From NCBI RefSeq assembly GCF_026552795.1, contig NZ_JANFPI010000011.1, positions 1 through 64,000 on the forward strand: a DNA stretch of 64,000 bases. The letters run 5' to 3'. The notes below the pieces were generated by a model that did no database searches, had not been told where the DNA came from, and saw only the letters and a program-made list of their open reading frames with translations. This document shows positions 51,183 through 62,623 of the stretch, one piece after another. Each line of letters starts with the position of its first letter. Positions within the stretch are counted from its first letter, which is position 1. The stretch comes from Ectorhizobium quercum (GTDB lineage Bacteria > Pseudomonadota > Alphaproteobacteria > Rhizobiales > Rhizobiaceae). A program made the translations under genes and the position numbers.

Positions 51183-51710
51183 TTAAATCGGCTTCAGATC
51201 GCGGGCGAAGCGATGCCAGTTGGCGACGTAGCGCAGGGCCGATTGCCTCAGCCCTTCGATGGCGTCCTCGTCCAGCGTGCGGCTGACTTTGGCCGGTGCG
51301 CCGACGATCAGCGAATTATCAGGAAATTCCTTGCCTTCGGTGATGAGCGCGTTGGCGCCGACGAGGCAGTTCCTGCCGATCCGCGCGCCGTTGAGAACCG
51401 TCGCGCCCATGCCGATCAGTGAATTGTCGCCGATGGTGCAGCCGTGGATGATGGCCTTGTGGCCGATGGTGCAGCCCTTGCCGATCCTGACAGGCTTGCC
51501 GGGGTCCGTGTGGATCACGGTCCCTTCCTGTATGTTGGTGCCTTCTCCGATTTCGATGGGCTCGTTGTCGCCGCGCAGCACCGCGCCGAACCAGATGCCG
51601 ACATTCTCGCCGAGGATGACCTTGCCGATCACATGGGCGCCGGGCGCGATCCAGTATCGGCCCGGTCCCGGCGTCTGCGGTTCCTCTCCGCCGAGCGAAT
51701 AAAGCGTCAT
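51183..51710 (-). CDS. Gamma-carbonic anhydrase family protein (left-handed beta-helix)
   Basis: 175 residues of hexapeptide repeats. YWIAPGAHVIGKV, VGIWFGAVLRGDNEPIEIGEG, NIQEGTVIHTD, CTIGHKAIIHGCTIGD and LIGMGATVLNGA carry the three zinc-binding histidines (His in VIHTD, GHKA, IHGC). Fits the YrdA/PaaY group; carbonic anhydrase activity is not certain for this branch. ATG follows GGAGGAAAC, 27 bp after the FAA-hydrolase stop, so they are probably co-transcribed. Confidence 0.92.
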   Translation of the reverse strand: MTLYSLGGEEPQTPGPGRYWIAPGAHVIGKVILGENVGIWFGAVLRGDNEPIEIGEGTNIQEGTVIHTDPGKPVRIGKGCTIGHKAIIHGCTIGDNSLIGMGATVLNGARIGRNCLVGANALITEGKEFPDNSLIVGAPAKVSRTLDEDAIEGLRQSALRYVANWHRFARDLKPI

Positions 51711-51737
51711 GGTTTCCTCCCTGGATGGTGTGCCGGA

Positions 51738-52430
51738 TCAGACGATCCTGACCGACAGCGTGCCCAGCCCCTCTATGCCGCATTCGACCTCGTCGCTCCT
51801 GTGGACGGCGCTGACGCCCGCGGGCGTGCCGGTGAAGATGACATCTCCCGGAGCAAGGGTGAAGAGCTTCGAGAGTTCGGCAATGATTTCGGGCACCTTC
51901 CAGATCATCTGGTTGAGGTCGCCGGACTGGCGGGTTTCCCCGTTCACCTTCAGCCAGATGGCCCCTGCGGACAGGTGGCCGATCTTCTCCGCCGGAACGA
52001 GGGGCGAGACCGGCGCCGATTTCTCGAACGCCTTGCCGGCTTCCCACGGCCGTCCGGCCTTCTTGGCGGCTGCCTGCAGGTCGCGGCGGGTGAAATCGAT
52101 GCCGATGCCGTAACCCCAGACGTGATCCAGCGCGCTTTCGATCGGAATGTGCGCGCCGCCCTCTTTCAGCACGATCACGCATTCCACCTCGTGGTGGACG
52201 TCCTCGGAGAGCGGCGGATAGGGCACTTCGCCCGTCGACAGGAGGTTGTCGGGGTTCTTCTGGAAGAAGAAGGGCGGATTGCGGGTCGGATCGCCGCCCA
52301 TTTCGATGGCGTGATCGGCGTAGTTCTGCCCGACGCAATAGACGCGGCGGACGGGAAAGAAGCGGTTTTCGCCCGCGACCGGAAGCAATATCGGCTGCGG
52401 GGCGGGAATGACAGTCTGTTCGGCGCTCAT
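51738..52430 (-). CDS. Fumarylacetoacetate hydrolase-family protein
   Basis: 230 residues. FAH fold with RRVYCVGQNYADHAIEMG, PFFFQKNPDNLL, HHEVECVIVLKEGG (metal-binding His and Glus), GYGIGIDFTRRDLQ, and DVIFTGTPAGV. Related proteins are acylpyruvases, oxaloacetate decarboxylases or isomerases of aromatic degradation; this branch (close in size to FAHD1) is often an acylpyruvase. Start at 52430 follows CCGGAGGAAG. Confidence 0.9.
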   Translation of the reverse strand: MSAEQTVIPAPQPILLPVAGENRFFPVRRVYCVGQNYADHAIEMGGDPTRNPPFFFQKNPDNLLSTGEVPYPPLSEDVHHEVECVIVLKEGGAHIPIESALDHVWGYGIGIDFTRRDLQAAAKKAGRPWEAGKAFEKSAPVSPLVPAEKIGHLSAGAIWLKVNGETRQSGDLNQMIWKVPEIIAELSKLFTLAPGDVIFTGTPAGVSAVHRSDEVECGIEGLGTLSVRIV

Positions 52431-52520
52431 CGAAACTTCCTCCGGATAGGTGCGGAGACGATAAAGCGTTTTGGCATCGGGAAGATAGAAAAACATTGCG
52501 TCGCGCCGTCACTATCAACG

Positions 52521-52550
52521 AAAAAGCCACCCGCTGCGAAGCGGGTGGCT
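52521..52550 (-). terminator. Terminator after the SH3-domain gene
   Basis: On the minus strand, GCCACCCGC and GCGGGTGGC form a 9-bp stem (52526-52549), then TTTTT. Confidence 0.85.
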
Positions 52551-52578
52551 GGCGATCGTGACCGGTCGTGCCGACGGC

Positions 52579-53439
52579 TTACCGATTGGCGCAGGGCTGA
52601 CCTGGCTGGCAATCGTTCGGGCGCTGCGGGGCAGGCCGATTAGCGCCCGGCTGCGGACGATCGGGCCGCTGGACGCCGCCCTGGGGCGGACGCTGCGGGG
52701 CCGGACGATTGGCACCCGGCTGCGGACGATCGGGACGCTGCACGTCAGCCTGTGGCGGAGCGGGGCGGTTGGCGCCCGGCTGCGGGCGATCGGGGCGCTG
52801 GACGCCGCCCTGGGGCGGACGCGGCCGGTCCGGGCGGGCCTGATCGGGACGCGGCCGGTCCGGGCGATTGGCACCGGGCTGCGGGCGCGGCGGATTGGCT
52901 CCCTGCTGCGGCGGGCGCGGATTATTCCAGCCGGGCGGCGGCGGCGGGTTGTTCCCCCAGTTGTTGTCGGGGCGCGGCGGGCGCGGCGTGTCGCGTCCCG
53001 GCTGGGGACGGCTGTCGTTCCACGACGGCGGGCGGCGATCTGGGCCGGGGCGCCACCTGTCGCGATCGCGGTAGAAGTCGCGCTGGCGATAGTTCCGGCT
53101 CCAGTAGGTATCGAGGTCGAACACGATCGTCGGAATGCCGAGGCGCTGGTAATAGTTGCGGTCGACATAGACACGGTCGCGGCCGTAGGTCGCCTGGATA
53201 TAGCGGCCCGACACCCAGCCGCGGCCGCGGGCGAAGGACACGTCGCACCAGGCTTCCGAGGCCAGGCAGCCGTGGATTTCAAGGCGCGATCCGACCGGAA
53301 TGACGGTCACTGCCGGATAGGCGGTGCTCGGGCCGGAACGCATGTTGACGTTGGCCGTCGCGACGCCGGTGGCAGCTTCGGCGAGGGCTGGCAGGGCCAT
53401 GAAAGCGGTCAGCGCCGCAGCCAGAAATCTGAACTTCAT
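52579..53439 (-). CDS. Exported SH3b protein with proline-rich repeat tail
   Basis: 286 residues. Signal peptide (MKFRFLAAALTAFMALPALA), then a bacterial SH3 domain at about 25-85 (GVATANVNMRSGPSTAYPAV, VGSRLEIHGCLASEAWCDVS) with two cysteines likely disulfide-bonded. A Tyr/Arg/Asp-rich region follows, then 130 residues of Pro/Arg/Asn/Gln repeats based on QRPDRPQPGANRPAP, repeated at least three times. SH3b domains often bind cell wall; the tail may span the periplasm. ATG follows GGAGCAATTCAA. Confidence 0.85.
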   Translation of the reverse strand: MKFRFLAAALTAFMALPALAEAATGVATANVNMRSGPSTAYPAVTVIPVGSRLEIHGCLASEAWCDVSFARGRGWVSGRYIQATYGRDRVYVDRNYYQRLGIPTIVFDLDTYWSRNYRQRDFYRDRDRWRPGPDRRPPSWNDSRPQPGRDTPRPPRPDNNWGNNPPPPPGWNNPRPPQQGANPPRPQPGANRPDRPRPDQARPDRPRPPQGGVQRPDRPQPGANRPAPPQADVQRPDRPQPGANRPAPQRPPQGGVQRPDRPQPGANRPAPQRPNDCQPGQPCANR

Positions 53440-53741
53440 TTGAATTGCTCCGAGTGTTGAGCCGGATTTTCGTTCCGGCTTCCGCCCTGTGCTGCCGGTT
53501 TGCGCCGGCGTTGTTATCGAGGTCAGGCCATCCGAAACGCGCCACGAGCCATCCGGGTTCCATCCGGCGCGGTCATGCTCCTGCCTCTTGCACCGGGTTT
53601 AGCAGCCCGTAGCTGACCGCTGCATGAACAACCACCCGTCCGGCCGGAAAATTTCGACGGCCTGGCGGGCCGCATTCGCGGTGCCGGCCGGACAGGATAT
53701 CCCGCCGGAGGGGCGCCTTGCGGCTGCTTTTCGGAATGTCT
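53440..53741. other. Gene-free stretch upstream of the SH3b gene
   Basis: A hairpin AGCCGGA / TCCGGCT (53460-53480) lies in the SH3b leader. No other gene is supported; a 62-codon frame here has no good start context. Confidence 0.4.
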
Positions 53742-53843
53742 TCAGCGCAGAAGGCGCGCAATCACGGCCAGAGCCAGCAAAGTCATGGCCAGCTTGAAAT
53801 AGCGTATGCGGCGCGTCCGGGTGCCGCTCCAGTCATATTGCAT
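53742..53843 (-). CDS. Tiny membrane protein, 33 residues
   Basis: MQYDWSGTRTRRIRYFK followed by one hydrophobic helix LAMTLLALAVIARLL. The ATG follows GAGGAGGCACGCC, an excellent ribosome site, which is the main reason to accept it. Basic N-terminal side suggests N-in topology. Function unknown. No neighbour is in the same operon. Confidence 0.5.
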   Translation of the reverse strand: MQYDWSGTRTRRIRYFKLAMTLLALAVIARLLR

Positions 53844-54067
53844 GGCGTGCCTCCTCGTTTTTTCTCTACCTATCGCTTTATTCTTTCGTGAAACTTTCCT
53901 TATGCGCGAACATCGCCCGCGAACCCGCCGCCCGGATCGTCTGTCAAACATGTCCGTTTCGTGATATGCGGTGCCGCCGGGCGACACGGCATGCGATTGC
54001 CGGTGCTGCGTATTCGGGCGAGCCGATTTTCCGCAGAACCGGCGTGAAGAACGATACGGAGAAGGAT

Positions 54068-55090
54068 GTGGCGCAAGAGCCTCTGAACAAAGATGGTCCT
54101 GGCTATTTCAAAGCCCCGGTTTTCGCCGTTGCGCCCATGATCGACTGGACGGACCGGCATTGCCGCTTCCTGCATCGGCAGATGTCGAGGCGGGCGTTGC
54201 TGTTCACGGAAATGGTGGTGGCCGATGCGATCATACACGGGCCGCGGGCGCGTTTGCTCGGGCATCACGCCGCCGAGCATCCGCTGGCATTGCAGCTCGG
54301 CGGTTCCGATCCCGTAAAGCTGAAGCAGGCGGTGCGGATTGCCGCCGATTACGGTTATGACGAGATCAATCTCAACGTCGGCTGTCCGTCGGATCGGGTA
54401 CAGTCGGGCACGTTCGGCGCCTGCCTGATGAAGACGCCGGATGTGGTGGCCGAATGCGTGGAGGCGATGAAGTCGGTTGCGACCGTTCCAGTGACGGTGA
54501 AGTGCCGCATCGGCGTCGACGACCAGAATCCGCAGGAGGTGTTACCGGCCTTTCTTGAGAAAATGATTCAAGTGGAGGTCGGCGCCGTCTGGATTCATGC
54601 CCGCAAGGCGTGGCTGCAAGGGCTTTCGCCGAAGGAGAACCGTGACATCCCGCCGCTCGATTACGATCTGGTCCATGCCATGAAACGGGAATTTCCGAAT
54701 CTCTTCATGGGGATAAACGGCGGCATTGAGACTTTGAGTCAGGGGCTTCAGCATTTGAGTCACATGGACGGGATCATGCTCGGCCGGGCGGTCTATCATC
54801 ACGCGGCGATGCTGTCCGAGGTCGACCACCTGATTTACGGCGATGCCGCGAAGCCGGTCGACTGGAATGCGCTGTGCGACACGCTGATGGGCTATGCCGG
54901 CGCCCACATTGCCGAAGGGGGAAAGCTGTCGAATGTGACGCGCCACATGGTCGGGCTCTTTTCGGGCATCAGCGGAGCGCGGCGCTTCCGGCAGATCCTG
55001 TCCACCGAGGCGACAAGGCCCGGGGCGGGGCCGGAGGTGATCGCGGCGGCTTTTTCAGCGATCGATCTGGAAGAACCGGCAACCGCCTGA
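54068..55090 (+). CDS. dusA: tRNA-dihydrouridine synthase A
   Basis: 340-residue FMN enzyme that reduces U20/U20a in tRNA D-loops. Family blocks: FAVAPMIDWTDRHCRFLHRQ, LQLGGSDP, DEINLNVGCPSDRVQSGTFG with the catalytic Cys of GCPS, VTVKCRIGVDD, WIHARKAWLQGLSPKENR (the DusA mark), and GINGGIET. GTG at 54068 follows GGAGAAGGAT; a GTG at 54044 or an ATG at 53888 would extend it with unconserved sequence. Confidence 0.95.
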   Translation: MAQEPLNKDGPGYFKAPVFAVAPMIDWTDRHCRFLHRQMSRRALLFTEMVVADAIIHGPRARLLGHHAAEHPLALQLGGSDPVKLKQAVRIAADYGYDEINLNVGCPSDRVQSGTFGACLMKTPDVVAECVEAMKSVATVPVTVKCRIGVDDQNPQEVLPAFLEKMIQVEVGAVWIHARKAWLQGLSPKENRDIPPLDYDLVHAMKREFPNLFMGINGGIETLSQGLQHLSHMDGIMLGRAVYHHAAMLSEVDHLIYGDAAKPVDWNALCDTLMGYAGAHIAEGGKLSNVTRHMVGLFSGISGARRFRQILSTEATRPGAGPEVIAAAFSAIDLEEPATA

Positions 55091-55104
55091 GGCCGGGTCC
55101 AACA

Positions 55105-55131
55105 AAAACGGCGCCGCAGGGGCGCCGTTTT
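55105..55131. terminator. Bidirectional terminator between dusA and cspA
   Basis: AAAACGGCGCC and GGCGCCGTTTT are exact inverse repeats around GCAGG, giving U-runs on both strands. It serves both convergent genes. Confidence 0.9.
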
Positions 55132-55150
55132 CGCGATTCACAATCGAGGC

Positions 55151-55363
55151 TCAGTCGGCCTGGATGTTGACGGCCTTCGGGCCCTTGCCCATGCGGTCCG
55201 GCTCGGTGTCGAAGGAAACCTTCTGGCCTTCCTTGAGCGTCTGGAGGCCGGCGACCTGAAGAGCGGAAATGTGAACGAAGACATCCTTCGCGCCGCCATC
55301 GGGCGTGATGAAGCCGAACCCCTTGTCCTGATTGAAGAATTTTACGGTGCCAGTAACGGCCAT
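55151..55363 (-). CDS. cspA: Cold-shock-domain protein
   Basis: 70 residues, single CSD. RNP1 KGFGFITP and RNP2 VFVHISAL are both present; MAVTGTVKFFNQDKGFGF opens it. Binds single-stranded RNA/DNA as a chaperone. ATG follows AAAGGATAATCCC. A gene-free stretch of over 400 bp lies upstream, leaving room for a long 5' leader as in many csp genes; no known thermosensor fold was identified. Confidence 0.96.
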   Translation of the reverse strand: MAVTGTVKFFNQDKGFGFITPDGGAKDVFVHISALQVAGLQTLKEGQKVSFDTEPDRMGKGPKAVNIQAD

Positions 55364-55787
55364 GGGATTATCCTTTCCCCGGTGATTAAAGCTTGCCCCG
55401 CCGGGTGCCCCCGACGGATATGGGTTGACCTGACGTAGCAGGTGCAGGTCGGTCGAGAAGTCACGTAACGGGGAAAGAACAACAGTTGCCGGGGATTTTG
55501 GCCCCCCGCTGTGCCTGCCTGTCAGGGCATAAGGCACGCCATCCGTCCAGTCTCCGGGATGTCGTTACCCGAACAACGCCATTTTTACAGGAAACGCGAT
55601 GGATGGCAAGCCCGGAAAAATGAGGCGCCTGCCGCAAGAACGCGGTGGAAAAAAGCCGGGGCATCACAATTTCGACCAGTCCGGGCTTCAGAACCCCGAA
55701 AATGAACGAATGGGGAAAACGCCCCCGGCGCTTGAAGCGGAGGCGGCGGGCCGGTACGTTCAGGTCTCAAAGGGAAGGACAGGCAGC
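55364..55787. other. Gene-free stretch between cspA and the J-domain gene
   Basis: Leader and promoter of cspA (leftward) and of the J-domain gene (rightward). From 55599 an ATG-started frame runs into the J-domain gene with 63 polar, unconserved residues; AGGA precedes that ATG, so an N-terminal extension cannot be excluded. Confidence 0.45.
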
Positions 55788-56417
55788 GTGGTGATCGATC
55801 CTTACAAGATGCTTGGCGTCGAACGCGATGCGGACGAACAGGCGGTCAAGCTGGCCTATCGCAAGGCTGCGAAGGCTGCGCATCCCGATTCCGGCGGCGA
55901 TGCGGAACAGTTCGCCCGCCTTCAGGCCGCTTTCGATCTCCTGAAGGACCCGGTGCGCCGCAGGGTCTACGACGATACCGGCTACGATCCGCAGCTTGCC
56001 GACGCCAAGGACCTCAAGGGCCTGATGATGATCGAGACGCTGGTCAACGACTTCATTCTGGACGAGCGTGAGCCGGGCAGTTTCGACCCCGTGGCCGCCA
56101 TGCGCCGCAAGCTGTCCGACGATATCCTGAAAAGCCGGTTCCACATTCTGGAGCTTGAACGCCACCGGGCCCGCGTTCGCAAGCATCTCGACCGCATCGG
56201 CAGGAAGCCGGAGACGGATGTGCTCGGCTCCATGCTCCGTGCCCGCAGCCAGTCCATCGCCGATGCCATCCGGCAGGCCGAAACCCAGATCGAGGCCATC
56301 GAGCAGGCCTACACGATGCTGGAGGGCTACTCCTACGAACTCGACGCGCAGCCGATGCGGCAGGAGGAGACCGGAGAAACGATGGTGGCGGCAGTGGCGG
56401 TGAAGGCGGCCGAATGA
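55788..56417 (+). CDS. J-domain (DnaJ-like) protein
   Basis: 209 residues. A J-domain at the N-terminus: DPYKMLGVERDADEQAVKLA, YRKAAKAAHPDSGGD (the HPD motif that stimulates DnaK), and LLKDPVRRRVYDDTG. The rest is a long helical, charged region (ILELERHRARVRKHLDRIG) without the zinc or substrate domains of DnaJ, so it is a specialised co-chaperone of unknown client. GTG at 55788 follows AGGGAAGGA; an in-frame ATG at 55599 is the alternative. Confidence 0.88.
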   Translation: MVIDPYKMLGVERDADEQAVKLAYRKAAKAAHPDSGGDAEQFARLQAAFDLLKDPVRRRVYDDTGYDPQLADAKDLKGLMMIETLVNDFILDEREPGSFDPVAAMRRKLSDDILKSRFHILELERHRARVRKHLDRIGRKPETDVLGSMLRARSQSIADAIRQAETQIEAIEQAYTMLEGYSYELDAQPMRQEETGETMVAAVAVKAAE

Positions 56418-56472
56418 GATGCAGCCTTCCAATGGCTGAGCGCGATCCGGTGCGGCGCAACCGGCTTCAGTC

Positions 56473-57813
56473 ATGGTGAGTATGCGCTGGGAAGCCTTGC
56501 TCGATCTTCACCGCCTGCATGACGGGAACTATCGGCAGGCCGCGCAGCGCGCGGCCTATGACCAGGACGCGGACCGGATCACCTTTTCGGCGCCGTTCCG
56601 CCGCCTGGCGAACAAGACGCAGGTTCATCCGCTTTACGACAACGACCATGTGCATCACCGTTTGATCCACAGTCTGGAGACGGCGAGCGTCGGGCGCACG
56701 CTCGGGCTTCGCGTGGGCGAATGGCTGTGGAAGAACGCTCATATCGAGGAGCGGAACCAGGCGGTCGTGGCGGGGCTGGTTTATGCGGCCTGCCTTGCGC
56801 ACGATATCGGCAATCCGCCCTTCGGTCATTCGGGCGAGGCCGCCATCGGGGCGTGGTTTGCGGAGTGCTTCGCCCGGGGCGAGGGACTGTTCAGCGACAG
56901 GCATGCCTGCTTTGCCGAGGAGTTCGAGGCTTTCGAAGGCAATGCGCAGGGATTCCGTATTCTCACGCGGCTGGAAATGTATCGCGAAGACGGTGGCATG
57001 CGGCTGACGCAGGGCATGCTCGGCACATTCGTGAAATATCCGGTGACGGCGCGGACACGGCTTCAGGCGCGGGACGCATGCGGATTGAAGAAATTCGGTC
57101 TCTTCCAGTCCGATGCGGCGACGTTCGCGACGGTGGCGGGCGCGACGGGGCTTCTGCCCCGACAGGATGCCGGCGGTGCTTCGTGGTGGTGCCGCCATCC
57201 GCTGGTCTTCCTCGTCGAGGCAGCGGACGATATCTGCTACAACATTCTCGATCTCGAGGATGCGTTTCTTTGCCGCGACCTGACCTTCGGGGGGGTGGAG
57301 GCGCTCCTTTCCGCCGTTTCAGGCAAGAAGGATTATGCGTCCGGCAATACGCCACAGGAGAATGTCGCCTATCTTCGGGCACGGGCCATTTCGGCGGCGA
57401 TCGGCGCCTGCGTCGAGGCGTTCACTGAAAATTACGACGCGATCATGCGCGGCGAATTCGCCGGGGCGCTTGTCGACGTTTCCGCGCAAGCGGAGAATTT
57501 CCGTCGCATCGAGGAGACGGCCCGCGAGCGCATCTTCACCTCGGCGCGCAAGACGGAGCTGGAGGTGAGCGGTCGGAACGTCGTTCATCGGGTGCTGGAC
57601 GGCGTGCTGCCGGTCTATGAAGCGCTGGCCGCGTGCGATTGGGATGCCGGCAAGCTCAAGGGATATGAGAGACAGCTTGAACGCGCGCTCGCCATAGACC
57701 TGCGCAACGCCCGCGACCCGTTCTCGGCCCTGCACTCGCTCGCCGATTTCGTTTCCGGCATGACGGACCGATATTCGCTCAAGATCGCCCGAATGGTGAC
57801 GGGTGCGTCCTGA
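56473..57813 (+). CDS. dgt: Deoxyguanosinetriphosphate triphosphohydrolase family (dNTPase)
   Basis: 446 residues. HD-domain metal residues: HRLIHSLETASVGRTLG (His), CLAHDIGNPPFGHSGE (His-Asp) and LVFLVEAADDICYNILDLED (final Asp). FSAPFRRLANKTQVHPL is typical. Hydrolyses dNTPs, classically dGTP, to nucleoside and triphosphate. Its size is closer to the type-2 Dgt-like group. Start ATG at 56473 or 56482. 55 bp after the J-domain gene on the same strand. Confidence 0.94.
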   Translation: MVSMRWEALLDLHRLHDGNYRQAAQRAAYDQDADRITFSAPFRRLANKTQVHPLYDNDHVHHRLIHSLETASVGRTLGLRVGEWLWKNAHIEERNQAVVAGLVYAACLAHDIGNPPFGHSGEAAIGAWFAECFARGEGLFSDRHACFAEEFEAFEGNAQGFRILTRLEMYREDGGMRLTQGMLGTFVKYPVTARTRLQARDACGLKKFGLFQSDAATFATVAGATGLLPRQDAGGASWWCRHPLVFLVEAADDICYNILDLEDAFLCRDLTFGGVEALLSAVSGKKDYASGNTPQENVAYLRARAISAAIGACVEAFTENYDAIMRGEFAGALVDVSAQAENFRRIEETARERIFTSARKTELEVSGRNVVHRVLDGVLPVYEALAACDWDAGKLKGYERQLERALAIDLRNARDPFSALHSLADFVSGMTDRYSLKIARMVTGAS

Positions 57814-57840
57814 AGCGGGGGCGTTGCCGTGGGGTGTGCT

Positions 57841-60708
<2,868 letters not shown>

Positions 60709-60806
60709 GTCCGGAATATGGAGGGAGTCCGGCCCAAAGAAAAGGGGAGTGGGTACAAAACGGCAACATTTATCGAAGGAAGCCGCCCGCCGGGCGGCTT
60801 CGGGCG

Positions 60807-61196
60807 TCAGGCTTCTGGCGGGAGCGGCATCGGATTGCGGTTTTCGTCCATCGCGACCATGATGAAGGTGGCGCCGGTCACTTTCTCTAGGCCGCCGTAG
60901 CGCATGCGGTGGACCCAGGCTTCGACGCTCAGGGTCAGGGACGTGCGCCCGGTGCGTGCGATCTCGGTATAGATGCTCAGCGTGTCACCGACCTTCACCG
61001 GTTTTTCGAACGTCATTTCCTTCACGGCGGCGGTGACGACACGACAGCGGGCGCGTTCGCCGGCGCGGATGCCGGCGGCAAGGTCCATTTGCGACATGAC
61101 CCATCCGCCGAAGATGTCGCCGGCAGGGTTGGCGTCGGCCGGCATGGCGAGGGTCCGCAGGGTCAGTTCGCCCGAGGGAGGGGCCGTTTCTGTCAT
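60807..61196 (-). CDS. Acyl-CoA thioesterase, YciA-like hotdog protein
   Basis: 129 residues. Hotdog fold with TLRTLAMPADANPAGDIFGG, GWVMSQMDLAAGIRAGERAR (catalytic-site Asp) and MTFEKPVKVGDTLSIYTEI. Fits the YciA/BFIT-type thioesterases that hydrolyse medium or short acyl-CoAs. ATG at 61196 follows AAAGGAAATACAC. Sits 98 bp upstream of uvrB on the same strand. Confidence 0.93.
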   Translation of the reverse strand: MTETAPPSGELTLRTLAMPADANPAGDIFGGWVMSQMDLAAGIRAGERARCRVVTAAVKEMTFEKPVKVGDTLSIYTEIARTGRTSLTLSVEAWVHRMRYGGLEKVTGATFIMVAMDENRNPMPLPPEA

Positions 61197-61513
61197 TGTG
61201 TATTTCCTTTGATGGCGGGAGTGGAAAGGGACGGGGCCCAATCGTTCCCTACCTTTTACTTTGACATGAGGCAAGAAACCTGCCTGCCCGAACCGGTTCG
61301 GGCCGGACGGTTCAAGCGCGTAGCGGAGGGAAACCGGAGCCGCCTGATCCGGCGCATCGGAACGGGTTTCGAGGGGGTGGGAAGGTTCTGTGCCCTTTTT
61401 TCGTCAGCGTGCGAAAAGGCACCGACATGCGGTAAAGGGAACATTTACGTTTCGTTTCCTATAATTCGTCCGGGGTGTGCGGGAAGCCGGGAGACCGGCG
61501 GAAACGGTTTGGT
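61197..61513. other. Gene-free stretch upstream of the extensin-family gene
   Basis: Promoters for the thioesterase (leftward) and extensin-family gene (rightward). A TATAAT -10-like site is at 61460-61465 for the latter; no good -35 is seen. No gene is supported. Confidence 0.4.
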
Positions 61514-62617
61514 ATGGCGTATTGTTTCTCACCCTGGCGTTTTGCCGCCGCCCTGACACTTTCCACGGCGCTTTCGGCCTGTTCGACCGATGCGTTGATA
61601 CCTCCGGGCACGATCGATGGTTCCACCCGCGTCGGCGCGATCGCGCCGCCCGCGCAGCCGCAACCGGGCGCGCCGCAGCCCGCGGCGACCATTCCCGTCG
61701 AACCGGCCGCGGAATCCTATGGCGCGCCCAATGGTCTCCACTCCGCCTCTGTTCCGCCGGCCAGCCCCGAAGACGGGATCAACATGGACGAGGGGCTCGG
61801 CGTCGCCGGGGCATCCTCCGGCGGCGATCCCGTGGTCGGGCTTGCGGAAGAACAGGCCGCCGGCATTGCCGAGGGCAATACCAGCCAGCCGGTCGTCGAC
61901 GGAATCGGCACCGATACGCCGGTTCTGGTCCGGCAGCCGGTCCAGCCGATGCCGCCGGCTCCGCAGTCCGTTCCCGTCGAAAGCGAGGGCAGGCAGGTCG
62001 CCATGCTGCGGCCCGGCAATCCCGTCATGCGCGACGTGCCGTCCTCCGGCGGGACCGCGGATGTCATGCCCGCCGCCGAACAATCCTGCCGGGCGCAGTT
62101 GCGCCGCATCGGCGTCACGTTCCGGGACATACCGCGCATCGATCAAGGCGGGAGCTGCCGGGTGGATTATCCCATCAAGATCACGGGACTCCCGGGCGGC
62201 ATCGGGGTCAACGAAACGACGCTCAACTGCCAGGTGGCGCTTGCCTTCGCGCAATGGGTGAAAGGGGAAGTCAACCCGTCGGCGCGGGCGCGCTATCTTT
62301 CCGGCGTGGCGAAGATCCAGACGATGGGCGGCTATTCCTGCCGCCGGATGAATTCGCGCTCCAGCAACCCGTGGTCCGAACATGCGCGCGGCAATGCAAT
62401 CGATATCGGCAAGATCGTCCTGAAGAACGGCAAGGAAATCGACGTGCGCAAGAAGGGTTTCTTCGCCTTCCGGGAGAAAGGGCTTCTCAAGACGGTCCGC
62501 AGCGACAGTTGCCGGTATTTCAGCACGGTGCTGGGACCGGGCAGCGATCCCGACCACTGGAACCATTTTCATTTCGACCTGCGCACGCGCAAGTCCGGCT
62601 ATCGGCACTGCAACTGA
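61514..62617 (+). CDS. Extensin-like C-terminal domain lipoprotein
   Basis: 367 residues. A lipoprotein signal (RFAAALTLSTALSACS) is followed by about 170 residues of Pro/Ala/Gly-rich linker, and then an Extensin-like_C domain: CRAQLRRIGVTFRDIP, GGIGVNETTLNCQVALAFAQ, MGGYSCRRMNSRSS, SEHARGNAIDIGKIVL, and DPDHWNHFHFDLRT. The HxxxxxxD...HWNHFH pattern resembles zinc peptidases that act on peptidoglycan; the function in bacteria is not proven. The ATG has only a weak ribosome site, so the start is tentative. Confidence 0.88.
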   Translation: MAYCFSPWRFAAALTLSTALSACSTDALIPPGTIDGSTRVGAIAPPAQPQPGAPQPAATIPVEPAAESYGAPNGLHSASVPPASPEDGINMDEGLGVAGASSGGDPVVGLAEEQAAGIAEGNTSQPVVDGIGTDTPVLVRQPVQPMPPAPQSVPVESEGRQVAMLRPGNPVMRDVPSSGGTADVMPAAEQSCRAQLRRIGVTFRDIPRIDQGGSCRVDYPIKITGLPGGIGVNETTLNCQVALAFAQWVKGEVNPSARARYLSGVAKIQTMGGYSCRRMNSRSSNPWSEHARGNAIDIGKIVLKNGKEIDVRKKGFFAFREKGLLKTVRSDSCRYFSTVLGPGSDPDHWNHFHFDLRTRKSGYRHCN

Positions 62618-62623
62618 ACGGAT

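Noticed and set aside
52590..52880. CRISPR array from the regular repeats
   Set aside because: The repeats encode a Pro-rich protein tail in frame, with no unique spacers.
53573..53761. 62-codon frame upstream of the SH3b gene
   Set aside because: No ribosome site and overlaps the better-supported 33-residue peptide in another frame.
60709..60806. LexA box upstream of uvrB
   Set aside because: No GTTC-N7-GTTC or GAAC-N7-GAAC found in the upstream region.
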